Below, piece by piece: positions 48,574 through 57,224 of a stretch of 64,000 bases of DNA. Location of the stretch: the NCBI RefSeq assembly GCF_014646515.1, contig NZ_BMNK01000003.1:453456-517455 (forward strand), read 5' to 3'. Position numbers and translations under genes: made by a program. Positions within the stretch are counted from its first letter, which is position 1, and every line of letters begins with the position of its first letter. The DNA comes from Nonomuraea glycinis (lineage in GTDB: Bacteria > Actinomycetota > Actinomycetes > Streptosporangiales > Streptosporangiaceae). The notes under the pieces are model-generated. The model was not told the origin of the DNA. It did no database searches and saw only the letters and a list, made by a program, of their open reading frames with translations.

Positions 48574-49095
48574 TCAAGGGCTCGGCCAGTCGCGGGTACA
48601 GAGGTCTGTTCGAGAAGCTGCCCGCACGCATTCCGTACGAGTCATCACCTCAACCCACGTGCACCCGCACTCGCCATTTCGCCGAAAACCCCACCCTTTC
48701 CCCAACTCGTCCAACAACCAGAGACCCCGTCCATCCGTACGGTCGCAATCGGGCCTACTGACATGCGGCACGCCCTGCGCCCCTTCATCGGTCACCTCTA
48801 GACGCACCAGCCCGACGTCAATTTCAAAGACCTCCACCAGTACGCGCCCGCCCGCATGACGCGATCTCGTATGCAGCACCGCATTCGACACCATTTCCGA
48901 CAGCAACAACACCGCGTCCTCTGCGTCGTCGTGCCCCGCATCCGCGAGAGCCTTCCTCACCTCCCGCCGCGCAACGGCAACCGACTGAGGCTTTCCGGGC
49001 AGCGAGAGTTTCGCCAGCGGCCGTCCACTCACAGCGCCGTCTCCGGGAGTGGGTGCAACGTGGCCCATGGACGCCTTGCGCGCAGGAATGCTCAC
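48574..49095 (-). CDS. ATP-binding protein, anti-sigma-factor kinase (HATPase_c) type
   Basis: A 173-residue GHKL ATPase: N-box LLLSEMVSNAVLHT, G1 VTDEGAQGVP, G2 DGRGLWLLDELGKGWG. A short Pro/Gly N-terminal region precedes the fold. Divergent from a TPR-type XRE gene, repeating the pattern at 14587/14832. The pairing across two loci suggests a recurrent regulatory module. Partner unknown. Confidence 0.88.
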   Translation of the reverse strand: MSIPARKASMGHVAPTPGDGAVSGRPLAKLSLPGKPQSVAVARREVRKALADAGHDDAEDAVLLLSEMVSNAVLHTRSRHAGGRVLVEVFEIDVGLVRLEVTDEGAQGVPHVSRPDCDRTDGRGLWLLDELGKGWGFRRNGECGCTWVEVMTRTECVRAASRTDLCTRDWPSP

Positions 49096-49267
49096 CTCAT
49101 CGCCCTTCCTGTTGAGACGGCCGGTAGGAAATCCGTGCGATCACTTACCCTCGGGTTTACGCTCCGAGTAACCGTCAGTACGGATGGTGACCTCCATCTC
49201 CATCGCCTGCCCAGAGGGCCGGCGTTGCTCGAAGAAGCAACACCACAAGCGAGGGAGCCGGTGCGCG

Positions 49268-50614
49268 ATGAACGACCCACTCACGACCTCCGCCGCGTAC
49301 GCCTTCGGGCCCGTGCTGCGCCAGCTCCGCACGCAGGCCGGACTGTCCCTGCGCGAACTCGCCAAGATCACTTACTACGATCACACCCGCATCGCCCGCG
49401 CTGAGCAGGGCGAGTGGCTCGCGCCGCTCGACCGGGTCCAGGACCTCGACGACGCGCTCGGCGCCGGCGGCCTCCTCGTCGCCCTGCGCCGGGGCGACGG
49501 ACCTGCCACGCCCGCGATGACCGCCTCCGGCAGCTACGAGAGCGAACCCGTCATCCTGGACATGCCAACCCAGGATGGGAAACTGGTGCAGGTGACGATC
49601 TCGCGACGGGCCTTCGCCCAGCTACTCGCCTCGGGTGCGCTGTCGGCCGTCCTGCCCTACCTCGCCGACCCTGATCAGGCCCAGCGCGTCTCCCGCGCCA
49701 TCACGCAACCCACCCGCGTCGACGACCAGGTGATCGACTACTTCCAGCGGGTGCTGACCGAGCACTACACCGCCGACAAGATGCTCGGCCCCCGCCACCT
49801 GCTGCGGCCGGTGCTGGCCCAGATCGAAGTCCTCGACGAGCTACGCCGGGGCGCCACCAGCCACGCCGACCCACTCCTGCGGACGCTGGCCGCCTACGGC
49901 GAGATGGCAGGCTGGCTGCACCAGGACCTGGGAGAGAGCGGCGAAGCGATGGACTGGACGCGGCGCGCGGCCGAGTGGGCGGCCTGCGCCGGCGACACCC
50001 AGATGGCCGCCTACCTGCTCGTACGGCAGAGCAACATCGCGGTCGCCACGGAGGATTACGCGGCTGTCGTTCAACTCGCCGCCGCCGCGCGTCGGCATTC
50101 CGCTGAGCTCGACCCCAAGCTCGTCGCCCTGGCCGCGCAGCAACAAGCCCGCGGTCTGGCCATGCTCGGCCGGCACCGACCCGCGTTCGACCTCCTCGAC
50201 CAGGCGGCCGACCTCCTCCGCGACCACCCGCACGTCACCCACCCGAACACCCCCGTCTACCTGCACCACTACGACCTCGAAACCCTCCAGGAGCAGTCCG
50301 CGGCCTGCCACAGAGCCGCCGGGCACGCCGACACGGCCATCACCATCCTCGAAAAGCGGATCGCCAAGCTGCCCGCCAACCTCACCCGCGACCGCGGGCA
50401 CCTGACCGCCAAACTGGCCGTCGCCGTCACTCAGTCACCCCAGCCGGACCCGGCCAGGGCCGCGCACCTCGGCCACGAGGCACTCACCGTCGCCCGGCAG
50501 ACCGGCTCCGTACGCATCCAGCGCGAGCTGCGTACGTTGGACGCCGGGCTACGGGAGCGGTGGCCGGAGGAGAGCCACACTCGCGCCTTCCACGAAGCAT
50601 TCGTCGGCGTCTAA
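49268..50614 (+). CDS. XRE family regulator with TPR C-terminal domain
   Basis: A 448-residue regulator. The HTH is LRTQAGLSLRELAKITYYDHTRIARAEQG (~18-46) and the remainder contains TPR-like helices (DPARAAHLGHEALTVARQTG and neighbours). It resembles the SARP-like/TPR XRE proteins of Streptomyces. ATG at 49268 follows GAGGGAG at ten bases. Divergent from the HATPase gene. Targets unknown. Confidence 0.87.
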   Translation: MNDPLTTSAAYAFGPVLRQLRTQAGLSLRELAKITYYDHTRIARAEQGEWLAPLDRVQDLDDALGAGGLLVALRRGDGPATPAMTASGSYESEPVILDMPTQDGKLVQVTISRRAFAQLLASGALSAVLPYLADPDQAQRVSRAITQPTRVDDQVIDYFQRVLTEHYTADKMLGPRHLLRPVLAQIEVLDELRRGATSHADPLLRTLAAYGEMAGWLHQDLGESGEAMDWTRRAAEWAACAGDTQMAAYLLVRQSNIAVATEDYAAVVQLAAAARRHSAELDPKLVALAAQQQARGLAMLGRHRPAFDLLDQAADLLRDHPHVTHPNTPVYLHHYDLETLQEQSAACHRAAGHADTAITILEKRIAKLPANLTRDRGHLTAKLAVAVTQSPQPDPARAAHLGHEALTVARQTGSVRIQRELRTLDAGLRERWPEESHTRAFHEAFVGV

Positions 50615-50642
50615 CCGCATTGGGCACCTGTTTCACCAGGGT

Positions 50643-51194
50643 TCAGAGGCGTAGGCCGTCGAGGAGCCGGGCGACGGTGCGGTGACGGAGATCGGGCGCC
50701 CATCCAGCGGCCAGTGCGCCGTGGCAGGCGGCGGTGAGCAGGGCGATGACCTCATCGAGCTTCACGTCGGCGCGGACCGTACCCGCCTCCCGTGCCCGTA
50801 CCAGCAGGGTGTCGAGAGCCTTGCCGAGACCCGCGACCTGGCGGTCGACGCCCACGTCCATCCCGCCGACGGCGAGCAGATGCACCACAGTGCGGGCGCC
50901 GACCGCGTGCTCGACGACTTCGGCGAAGAACGTGAGCAGCGCGGTGGGGTCGCCCTCGGCAGCAAGTGTCTCGGCCCGGGTGGCGAGTCGGTCCTGCAGG
51001 TCCTTCATGATCGCAGCGAGCAGGTCGGCCTTGGTGGGAAAGTGCCGGAAAACGGTGCCGACGGCGACGCCCGCACAGCGTGCGACCTCCTCTGTCGATG
51101 CGGACGTGCCGTGCCGGTCGAAGACCTCGACGGCGGCGGCGAGGATGCGGGTCCGATTGCGGCGGGCATCGGCACGGAGGGGCGGCTCAGACAT
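50643..51194 (-). CDS. TetR family transcriptional regulator
   Basis: A 183-residue TetR regulator: HTH RTRILAAAVEVFDRHGTSASTEEVARCAG then VAVGTVFRHFPTKADLLAAI, and an alpha-helical ligand domain. ATG at 51194 follows CGGAG; a longer start at 51233 would run through the operator. Divergent from the SnoaL-like gene and sharing tandem dyads with it, so a local autorepressor is likely. Confidence 0.92.
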   Translation of the reverse strand: MSEPPLRADARRNRTRILAAAVEVFDRHGTSASTEEVARCAGVAVGTVFRHFPTKADLLAAIMKDLQDRLATRAETLAAEGDPTALLTFFAEVVEHAVGARTVVHLLAVGGMDVGVDRQVAGLGKALDTLLVRAREAGTVRADVKLDEVIALLTAACHGALAAGWAPDLRHRTVARLLDGLRL

Positions 51195-51217
51195 GGTGAA
51201 CTCCGGGCATTGACAAC

Positions 51218-51267
51218 ATGAGTGGCGACTCATAATTTGAGCCGCAGGATAGTGAGTGACAACTCAT
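51218..51267. promoter_or_regulatory. Tandem TetR operators between divergent genes
   Basis: Two dyads of the same form lie in the 87-bp gap: ATGAGT-ggcg-ACTCAT (51218-51233, perfect) and GTGAGT-gaca-ACTCAT (51252-51267, one mismatch), centres 34 bp apart. The repeated ATGAGT-N4-ACTCAT sequence strongly suggests the binding site of the adjacent TetR protein. Confidence 0.8.
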
Positions 51268-51281
51268 GTTAGGAGTTCACG

Positions 51282-51716
51282 GTGACCGAAGTCGACCGAG
51301 GAGCGTTGACAGGGCCACGCGAGGCGTTCGAACGATTCCGGGAACACCTGCTGACGGGGACAGCGGCCGGGCTGGAGACGCTCCTCGCCGACGATGGCGT
51401 GGTCGAGACCCCGTTCGCCCCGCCCGGTGCGCCCCGGCGGACCGAGGGACGGGAGGCGTTCGCCGCGAGAGCCGTGCCGCAGCGGGAGGCGCTCCGGGAA
51501 CGCATCCGGTTCACGGCCGTGCGCGATGTGGTTGTCCACGAGACGGCCGACCCGCAGGTCGCCGTCGTCGAGTACGAGGTGGAGGCGGTCCGCGAGGCCG
51601 ATGGCCTGCGTGCCGCCGCACCGTTCGCGGTGGTGGTGCGGGTCCGGGGCGGGCGCGTCACACTGTGGCGCGAGTACCAGAATCCCGTGGCGATGGCCCT
51701 GCTCGCGGCGGAGTGA
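51282..51716 (+). CDS. SnoaL-like NTF2-fold protein
   Basis: A 144-residue NTF2-fold protein with SnoaL/ketosteroid-isomerase resemblance (AFERFREHLLTGTAAGLETLLADDGVVETPFAPP ... RVTLWREYQNPVAMA). Catalysis not assignable. GTG at 51282 follows AGGAG. Expression is likely repressed by the divergent TetR regulator. Confidence 0.87.
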   Translation: MTEVDRGALTGPREAFERFREHLLTGTAAGLETLLADDGVVETPFAPPGAPRRTEGREAFAARAVPQREALRERIRFTAVRDVVVHETADPQVAVVEYEVEAVREADGLRAAAPFAVVVRVRGGRVTLWREYQNPVAMALLAAE

Positions 51717-51783
51717 CCGACCGGTCCTGGCCCTGGTGCGCCGAGGTGGACCCGTACCGGGTCCCGCTCGTTGGATCCTGGGG

Positions 51784-53469
51784 TCAGTGGCGGGTCAGGT
51801 CGCCGGAGTCGTAGACGATCGTGCCGCCCACCGTGGTGAGGATCGGTTTGATGCGTTTGAGGTCCTCGTCGCCGGCCGTGCGGTAGTCGCGGTTCAGGAC
51901 GACGAGGTCGCCGAGTTTGCCGTTCTCGATCGTGCCGAGTCTGTCCTCCATATTGAGAAACCAGGCGTTCTCCCGCGTGTACAGCCGTACCGCCTCGTCC
52001 CTGGTGATCTGCTGACCGTCGTTGACGAGGGCGCCCAGCGCGTTGCGGCCGGTGACGGCGTAGTAGACGCCGTACCAGGGGTTGAGCGGGGCGATGTGCA
52101 CGCCGTCGAGGTGGATGCCGGCCTTGATGCCGTGGTCGAGGATGGTACGGAAGGGCGCGCCCGCCGCCGGGCCGCCGCCCGCGACATAGCTGTACGCCCC
52201 GCACTGTACGGCGCCGCCGAGCGCCTGCAGCCGGTCGAGCAGCGCGGTGGTGACCACCGGCACATGGTCGATGCGCCAGCGCAGGCCGGTGATGTCGTGC
52301 TGGGCGTTCACCGCCTCGTATCCGGCGATCTCGGCCTCCAGCGCGGCCAGGCTCAGCGCCCGGTTGGTGTTGCGCCAGCCCGCCTGCGCGATCAGCTGCT
52401 GGGCCTTGGCCCAGACCGGGCCGCTGCCGTCGCCGGGGGCGCCCCACTCGCCGATGCCGCCGGTCATCATCAGGTCGTCGCCGAAGAGCTGGAACTGGTT
52501 GTTCAGCCGCTGGGTGAGCTCGGGCAGGTCGGGGTCGTTCTGGTTGTGCAGGAAGTTGGTCTGCAACCGGATGAAGGTACGGTCCTCCCGGTGCAGGGCG
52601 AGCCAGGAGTCATACATCCGGTAGTGGTCGAAGTTGGACAGGAACTGGCCGGGGGCGGGCGGCCCGAGCGAGGGGAAGCCGACATGGTCCTGCACGCTGG
52701 TGATGCCGACGCTCGCCGCGTAGGCCATGGCGTCGAGAGTGCTGCGCTTCCTGTCCTCGAAGGTCTGGGTCAGGCGGACGTTGTACAGCGCGGCCGTGGC
52801 GTTCGCCCCGGCGGCGATCGAGCCGTCCGCGCCGACGACCGACGGCACCTCCGCCGCCTCCAGCACCGCCTTGCCCGGGGTGTTCGTCACGGCCGGGCCG
52901 GTGAACCCCTGGAACAGCAGCACCGGGCGGTCCGGCACGGCGGCGTCGAGCTCGGCCAGGGTGGGCAGGCGGCGCTCGGCGAACATGTTCGGGTGCCAGC
53001 CGCCCATCGCGGTGACGAACCGGCCTTCCGGCACGCCCCGGCGGCGGGCCGCGAGCAACCGCTGGATCCCGGCGATGTTCCCCGCGTTCTCGATCACCAC
53101 GTGGTAGCCGGGGCGGATGGCCAGGCTGACGAAGTGCACGTGCGGCTCGATCATGCCGGGGATCACGGTGTGGCCGCGCAGGTCGATCACCTTCGCGTCC
53201 CGGGAGACCAACTGCTTCAGCCGCCCGAGGCTCAGCCCGGCGCCCACGATGCGTCCCTGCGCGACGGCGACGCCGGAGACGGTGCGGTCGCGGTCGTCGA
53301 AGGTGCGGATCTTGCCGTTGTGGAGGACGAGATCCCCCTGAGGCACAGTCCGAGAAGTCGGAGTCGAAGCCGAAGCCGCCTCCGCCGCGCCGGGGGCGGC
53401 GATCGCGCCGCCGATCGCCACCGCACCGGTGCCCAGGACACTGCGCCGGGAAACGAGCCGTCGATCCAT
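51784..53469 (-). CDS. Tat-exported amidohydrolase (YtcJ-like)
   Basis: A 561-residue amidohydrolase of the YtcJ/imidazolonepropionase-like superfamily. The N-terminus has a Tat signal (RLVSRRSVLGTGAVAIGGA), so it is folded before export. Metal ligands appear in IEPHVHFVSLA, RWRIDHVPVV and later His/Asp in GIHLDGVHIAPLN; the TRENAWFLNMEDRLGTIENGKLGDLVVLNRD tail is typical. Substrate unknown. The ribosome site AAGGGCGG lies in one arm of a 10-bp inverted repeat at 53472-53535. Confidence 0.9.
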   Translation of the reverse strand: MDRRLVSRRSVLGTGAVAIGGAIAAPGAAEAASASTPTSRTVPQGDLVLHNGKIRTFDDRDRTVSGVAVAQGRIVGAGLSLGRLKQLVSRDAKVIDLRGHTVIPGMIEPHVHFVSLAIRPGYHVVIENAGNIAGIQRLLAARRRGVPEGRFVTAMGGWHPNMFAERRLPTLAELDAAVPDRPVLLFQGFTGPAVTNTPGKAVLEAAEVPSVVGADGSIAAGANATAALYNVRLTQTFEDRKRSTLDAMAYAASVGITSVQDHVGFPSLGPPAPGQFLSNFDHYRMYDSWLALHREDRTFIRLQTNFLHNQNDPDLPELTQRLNNQFQLFGDDLMMTGGIGEWGAPGDGSGPVWAKAQQLIAQAGWRNTNRALSLAALEAEIAGYEAVNAQHDITGLRWRIDHVPVVTTALLDRLQALGGAVQCGAYSYVAGGGPAAGAPFRTILDHGIKAGIHLDGVHIAPLNPWYGVYYAVTGRNALGALVNDGQQITRDEAVRLYTRENAWFLNMEDRLGTIENGKLGDLVVLNRDYRTAGDEDLKRIKPILTTVGGTIVYDSGDLTRH

Positions 53470-53471
53470 GC

Positions 53472-53535
53472 GGGCCGCCCTTCATTGAAACTTCGACTAT
53501 CCGCCGGAAGATCGTCGATGACAAGAGGGCGGCCC
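53472..53535 (-). promoter_or_regulatory. Long-range inverted repeat over the amidohydrolase ribosome site
   Basis: GGGCCGCCCT (53472-53481) and AGGGCGGCCC (53526-53535) are perfect 10-bp arms separated by 44 nt. One arm contains the AAGGGCGG ribosome site directly before the amidohydrolase ATG (53469). The structure could terminate dnaE transcription or, if formed in the downstream mRNA, hide the ribosome site. Confidence 0.45.
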
Positions 53536-53540
53536 CTGGT

Positions 53541-56500
53541 TCAGAGTGCGATCGCCTCCGAGCCGAAAAGCTGCTTGATGTCGGCGGCGAAGCTCGGCTC
53601 GGGGTTGACCTGGAACTCCGGCAGGGCGAGCACGATGGTGTTGCCGGCGATGCGCCTCAGGTTGATCAGCAGCGGCACCTGTCCCTGGTGCAGCTTCAGC
53701 ACGTTGCGGAGCTCCTCGATGACCTGCGGGTTGATGCGTTCCTCACGCAGTTTCAGAGTGACGGGGTGCCCGGCGTCGCTGGTGATGCCGGACACGTCGA
53801 TCGGGGTCAGGTCCTGGGCGAAGACCGAGATGGCGCCGTCCCGGTTGTTGATCTGCCCGTGCACCGACACCACGGCGTCCTTGCGCAGCTCGGGACCGTA
53901 CAGCTCGTGGCTCTTGGGGAAGAACAGGCACTCCACCGCCGCGTCCATGTCCTCGACGGTGACGATCGCCCACACGTTGCCGGCCTTGTTGACCCGCTTG
54001 TCCACGTTGGCGATCATGCCGCAGACGGTGACGTCACCGCGGTCGTCGCGGCCGCTGTCGAGCAGGTCGGCGATCGCGGTGTCCCGGTTGCGGGCCAGCA
54101 GCCGCTCCGCGCCGGCGAGCGGGTGGTCGGAGACGTACAGGCCGAGCATCTCCCGTTCGAAGTCGAGCTTGGTCTTCTTGTCCCATTCCATGTCCGGGAT
54201 GGCGACGGTGAACGCCGTGTCCTCGTCGGCGTCGTCCGCGCCGCCGAACAGGGAGTCCTGGCCGTGGGCCTCGTTCTTCTTGATGTCGATGACCGACTCG
54301 ACCGCCTGCTCGTGGATCATGAGCAGGCCCTTGCGCGGATGTTCGAGCGAGTCGAACGCGCCCGCCTTGATCAGCGACTCGATGACCCGCTTGTTGCAGA
54401 CGGGCAGGGGCACCTTGCCGAGGAAGTCGTCGAAGTCGGTGTAGCGGCCCTTCTCCTTGCGGGCCTTGACGACGCCTTCGACGACGTTCGCGCCCACGTT
54501 GCGGACCGCGCCGAGGCCGAAGCGCACCTTGTCGTCGCCGACCGCGACGAAGTCGAGCTGGGACTCGTTGACGTCCGGCGCGAGCACCTGAATACCCATT
54601 TTTCGGCATTCGGCCAGGTAGATGGCGGCCTTGTCCTTGTCGTCCCCGACCGAGGTGAGCAGGGCCGCCATGTACTCGGCCGGGTAGTTGGCCTTGAGGT
54701 AGGCGGTCCAGTAGGCGACCAGTCCGTAGCCGGCGGTGTGCGACTTGTTGAACGCGTAACCGGAGAACGGCAGCATGACGTCCCACAGCGCCTGGATCGA
54801 CTCGTCGGAGTAGCCGTTGGCGCGCATACCGGCGGAGAACTTGCCCCACTCGGCGTCCAGGACCTCCTTCTTCTTCTTGCCCATGGCCCGGCGCAGCATG
54901 TCGGCGCCGCCCAGGGTGTAGCCCGCGAGCTCACGGGCGACGGCCATGATCTGCTCCTGGTAGACGAGCAGGTGGAAGGTGGTGCCCAGGATCGGCTCCA
55001 GCGCTTCCTTGAGCTCCGGGTGGATGGGCTCGATGTCCTGGCGGGCGTTCTTGCGGTGCGCGTAGTTGGTGTGCGCGTTGGCCGCCATCGGTCCCGGCCG
55101 GTAGAGGGCGAGCACGGCCGCGATGTCCTCGAACCGGGTGGGCTCCATCAGCTTGAGCAGCTGGCGCATGGGGCCGCCGTCGAGCTGGAACACGCCGAGC
55201 GTGTCACCGCGGGCCATGAGCTGGTAAGTGGTCGCGTCGTCGAGGGGCAGCGTCAGGGTGTCGAGCTTGATGCCCCGGTTCTGTTCGATGATCTTGATGG
55301 CGTGGTCGATGATGCCCAGGTTCCGCAGACCCAGGAAGTCCATCTTGACCAGGCCCATGTCCTCGCAGGACGGGTAGTCGAACCCGGTGATGATCACGCC
55401 GTCCTTGTCCCGCCGGTGCATCGGGATCAGGTCCAGCAGCGGCGCCGACGACAGGATGACCGCGGCCGCGTGCACGCCGGTGCCGCGGATCAGGCCTTCG
55501 ATGCCGCGCCCGGTGTCGATGACCTTGTGCACGTCCGGGTCGTTCTCGTACAGGGCCCGGATCTCGCCGCCCTCGTTGTAGCGGGGGTGGTCCTCGTTGA
55601 ACATGTCCGCGAGCGGGACGCCCTTGCCCATGACGTCCGGCGGCATCGCCTTGGTGATCTTGTCACCGACCGCGAACGGGTAGCCGAGGATCCGCGACGC
55701 GTCCTTGACGGCGGCCTTCGCCTTGATCGTGCCGAACGTGTTGACCTGCGCGGTGTACTCATTGCCGTACTTCTCGGTGACGTAGGCCACCATGCGGTCG
55801 CGCTGGCGGTCGTCGAAGTCCAGGTCGATGTCCGGCGGGTTGATCCGCTCGGGGTTGAGGAACCGCTCGAACAGCAGCCCGTGCTCCAGCGGGCACAGCT
55901 CGGTGATGCGGGTCGCGTACGCCACGATCGACCCGGTGGCACTGCCACGGCCCGGCCCCACCGCGATGCCGTTGTCACGCGCGTACTGGCAGATGTCGGC
56001 CACGACCAGGAAGTAGGAGGAGAACCCCATCGGGCCGATGACCTTCATCTCGGTCTCGTACCGCTCCAGCACCTCGGCCGGGACCGGGGTGCCGTAGCGC
56101 AGCTCCAGGCCGCGCTCCACCTCCTTGCGCAGCCACGACTCCTGCGTCTCCCCCTCCGGCACGTCGGGGTAGTCCGGCATCCGGTTCACCTCGCCGAACA
56201 CCTCGGTGTAGTCGCCGACCATCTCGGCCACCAGCAGCGTGTTGTCGCACGCCTCCGGCAGCTCGGTGAACAGGGCGTACATCTCGTCGGCGCTCTTGAG
56301 GTAGTAACCCGAGCCGTTGAACCGGAAGCGGTTGGGGTCGTCCTTGTTCTTGCCCACGCCGACGCACAGGAGGCTGTCGTGCGCGTCGGCCTGGTCCTCG
56401 GTCACGTAGTGGCTGTCGTTGGTGACCAGGAGGGGGATGCTGAGCTGCTTGGCCAGCCGGAGCAGATCCGCCCGGACCTCCCGCTCGATGTCGATGCCGT

Positions 56501-57095
56501 GGTCCATCAGCTCCAGGAAGTAGTTCTCCTTGCCGAAGATCTCCTGGTATTCGCCGGCGACCCGGACCGCCTCGTCGTACTGGCCGAGCCGCAGCCGCGT
56601 CTGCACCGCGCCGGAGGGACAGCCGGTGGTGGCGATGATCCCGGACGCGTGCTGCGCGACCAGCTCCTGGTCCATCCGGGGCTTTGAGTAATATCCCTCG
56701 AACGACGCCAAAGACGACAGGCGGAACAGGTTGCGCAAGCCGTCGGCGTCCTTGGCCCACATGGTCATGTGGGTGAACCGGCCGCCGCCCGAGACGTCCT
56801 TCCCGCCTTCGCCGTCCGCCACCCCGGTCTCCGCGCGCCGGCCCCAGAAGACCGGTTTCTTCACGAACCGGTTCTCCGGCGCGACGTACGCCTCGATCCC
56901 GATGATCGGCTTGACCGGGCTGCCCTTCGCCACCTTCTGGAACTCGTACGCACCGAACATGTTGCCGTGATCCGACATCGCGATCGCCGGCATCTCCAGC
57001 CGCTCGGCCTCCTTGAACAGCGGCTTCATCTTGGCCGCGCCGTCCAGCATGCTGTATTCGGTGTGTACGTGCAGATGCACGAAGGACTTGCTCAC
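53541..57095 (-). CDS. dnaE: DNA polymerase III alpha subunit (replicative)
   Basis: A 1184-residue replicative polymerase catalysing DNA synthesis in the replisome, of DnaE1 length and architecture. The PHP domain opens SFVHLHVHTEYSMLDG with metal His residues; the catalytic palm has PDIDLDFDD (Asp422, Asp424); later come the beta-clamp-binding/HhH region and an OB-fold near ~990-1080. Codon and GC use are typical of the host. It ends 72 nt before the amidohydrolase start. The single dnaE1 is expected to be essential. Confidence 0.97.
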   Translation of the reverse strand: MSKSFVHLHVHTEYSMLDGAAKMKPLFKEAERLEMPAIAMSDHGNMFGAYEFQKVAKGSPVKPIIGIEAYVAPENRFVKKPVFWGRRAETGVADGEGGKDVSGGGRFTHMTMWAKDADGLRNLFRLSSLASFEGYYSKPRMDQELVAQHASGIIATTGCPSGAVQTRLRLGQYDEAVRVAGEYQEIFGKENYFLELMDHGIDIEREVRADLLRLAKQLSIPLLVTNDSHYVTEDQADAHDSLLCVGVGKNKDDPNRFRFNGSGYYLKSADEMYALFTELPEACDNTLLVAEMVGDYTEVFGEVNRMPDYPDVPEGETQESWLRKEVERGLELRYGTPVPAEVLERYETEMKVIGPMGFSSYFLVVADICQYARDNGIAVGPGRGSATGSIVAYATRITELCPLEHGLLFERFLNPERINPPDIDLDFDDRQRDRMVAYVTEKYGNEYTAQVNTFGTIKAKAAVKDASRILGYPFAVGDKITKAMPPDVMGKGVPLADMFNEDHPRYNEGGEIRALYENDPDVHKVIDTGRGIEGLIRGTGVHAAAVILSSAPLLDLIPMHRRDKDGVIITGFDYPSCEDMGLVKMDFLGLRNLGIIDHAIKIIEQNRGIKLDTLTLPLDDATTYQLMARGDTLGVFQLDGGPMRQLLKLMEPTRFEDIAAVLALYRPGPMAANAHTNYAHRKNARQDIEPIHPELKEALEPILGTTFHLLVYQEQIMAVARELAGYTLGGADMLRRAMGKKKKEVLDAEWGKFSAGMRANGYSDESIQALWDVMLPFSGYAFNKSHTAGYGLVAYWTAYLKANYPAEYMAALLTSVGDDKDKAAIYLAECRKMGIQVLAPDVNESQLDFVAVGDDKVRFGLGAVRNVGANVVEGVVKARKEKGRYTDFDDFLGKVPLPVCNKRVIESLIKAGAFDSLEHPRKGLLMIHEQAVESVIDIKKNEAHGQDSLFGGADDADEDTAFTVAIPDMEWDKKTKLDFEREMLGLYVSDHPLAGAERLLARNRDTAIADLLDSGRDDRGDVTVCGMIANVDKRVNKAGNVWAIVTVEDMDAAVECLFFPKSHELYGPELRKDAVVSVHGQINNRDGAISVFAQDLTPIDVSGITSDAGHPVTLKLREERINPQVIEELRNVLKLHQGQVPLLINLRRIAGNTIVLALPEFQVNPEPSFAADIKQLFGSEAIAL

Positions 57096-57224
57096 CTGGT
57101 CCCCTAACGCTCGCCTTGGCCAGACTTACCGCAGGAGCCTATTCCGTCCCATGCACCCCGCCGCACCTTCTCCCGACCACCATGTGCTACATGTTGATTA
57201 CGTTAAGTCACATAAGGGGGAGAT

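Noticed and set aside
51394..54444. A ~1000-codon plus-strand frame spanning the amidohydrolase and the dnaE end.
   Set aside because: Its translation is Arg/Gly/Val-rich without domains and it runs through two conserved minus-strand genes.
53688..56687. A long open frame of almost 1000 codons on the plus strand opposite dnaE.
   Set aside because: It is antisense to a clearly conserved replicase, has low-complexity Val/Asp/Gly-rich translation and no ribosome site; such frames arise from the GC-rich third positions.
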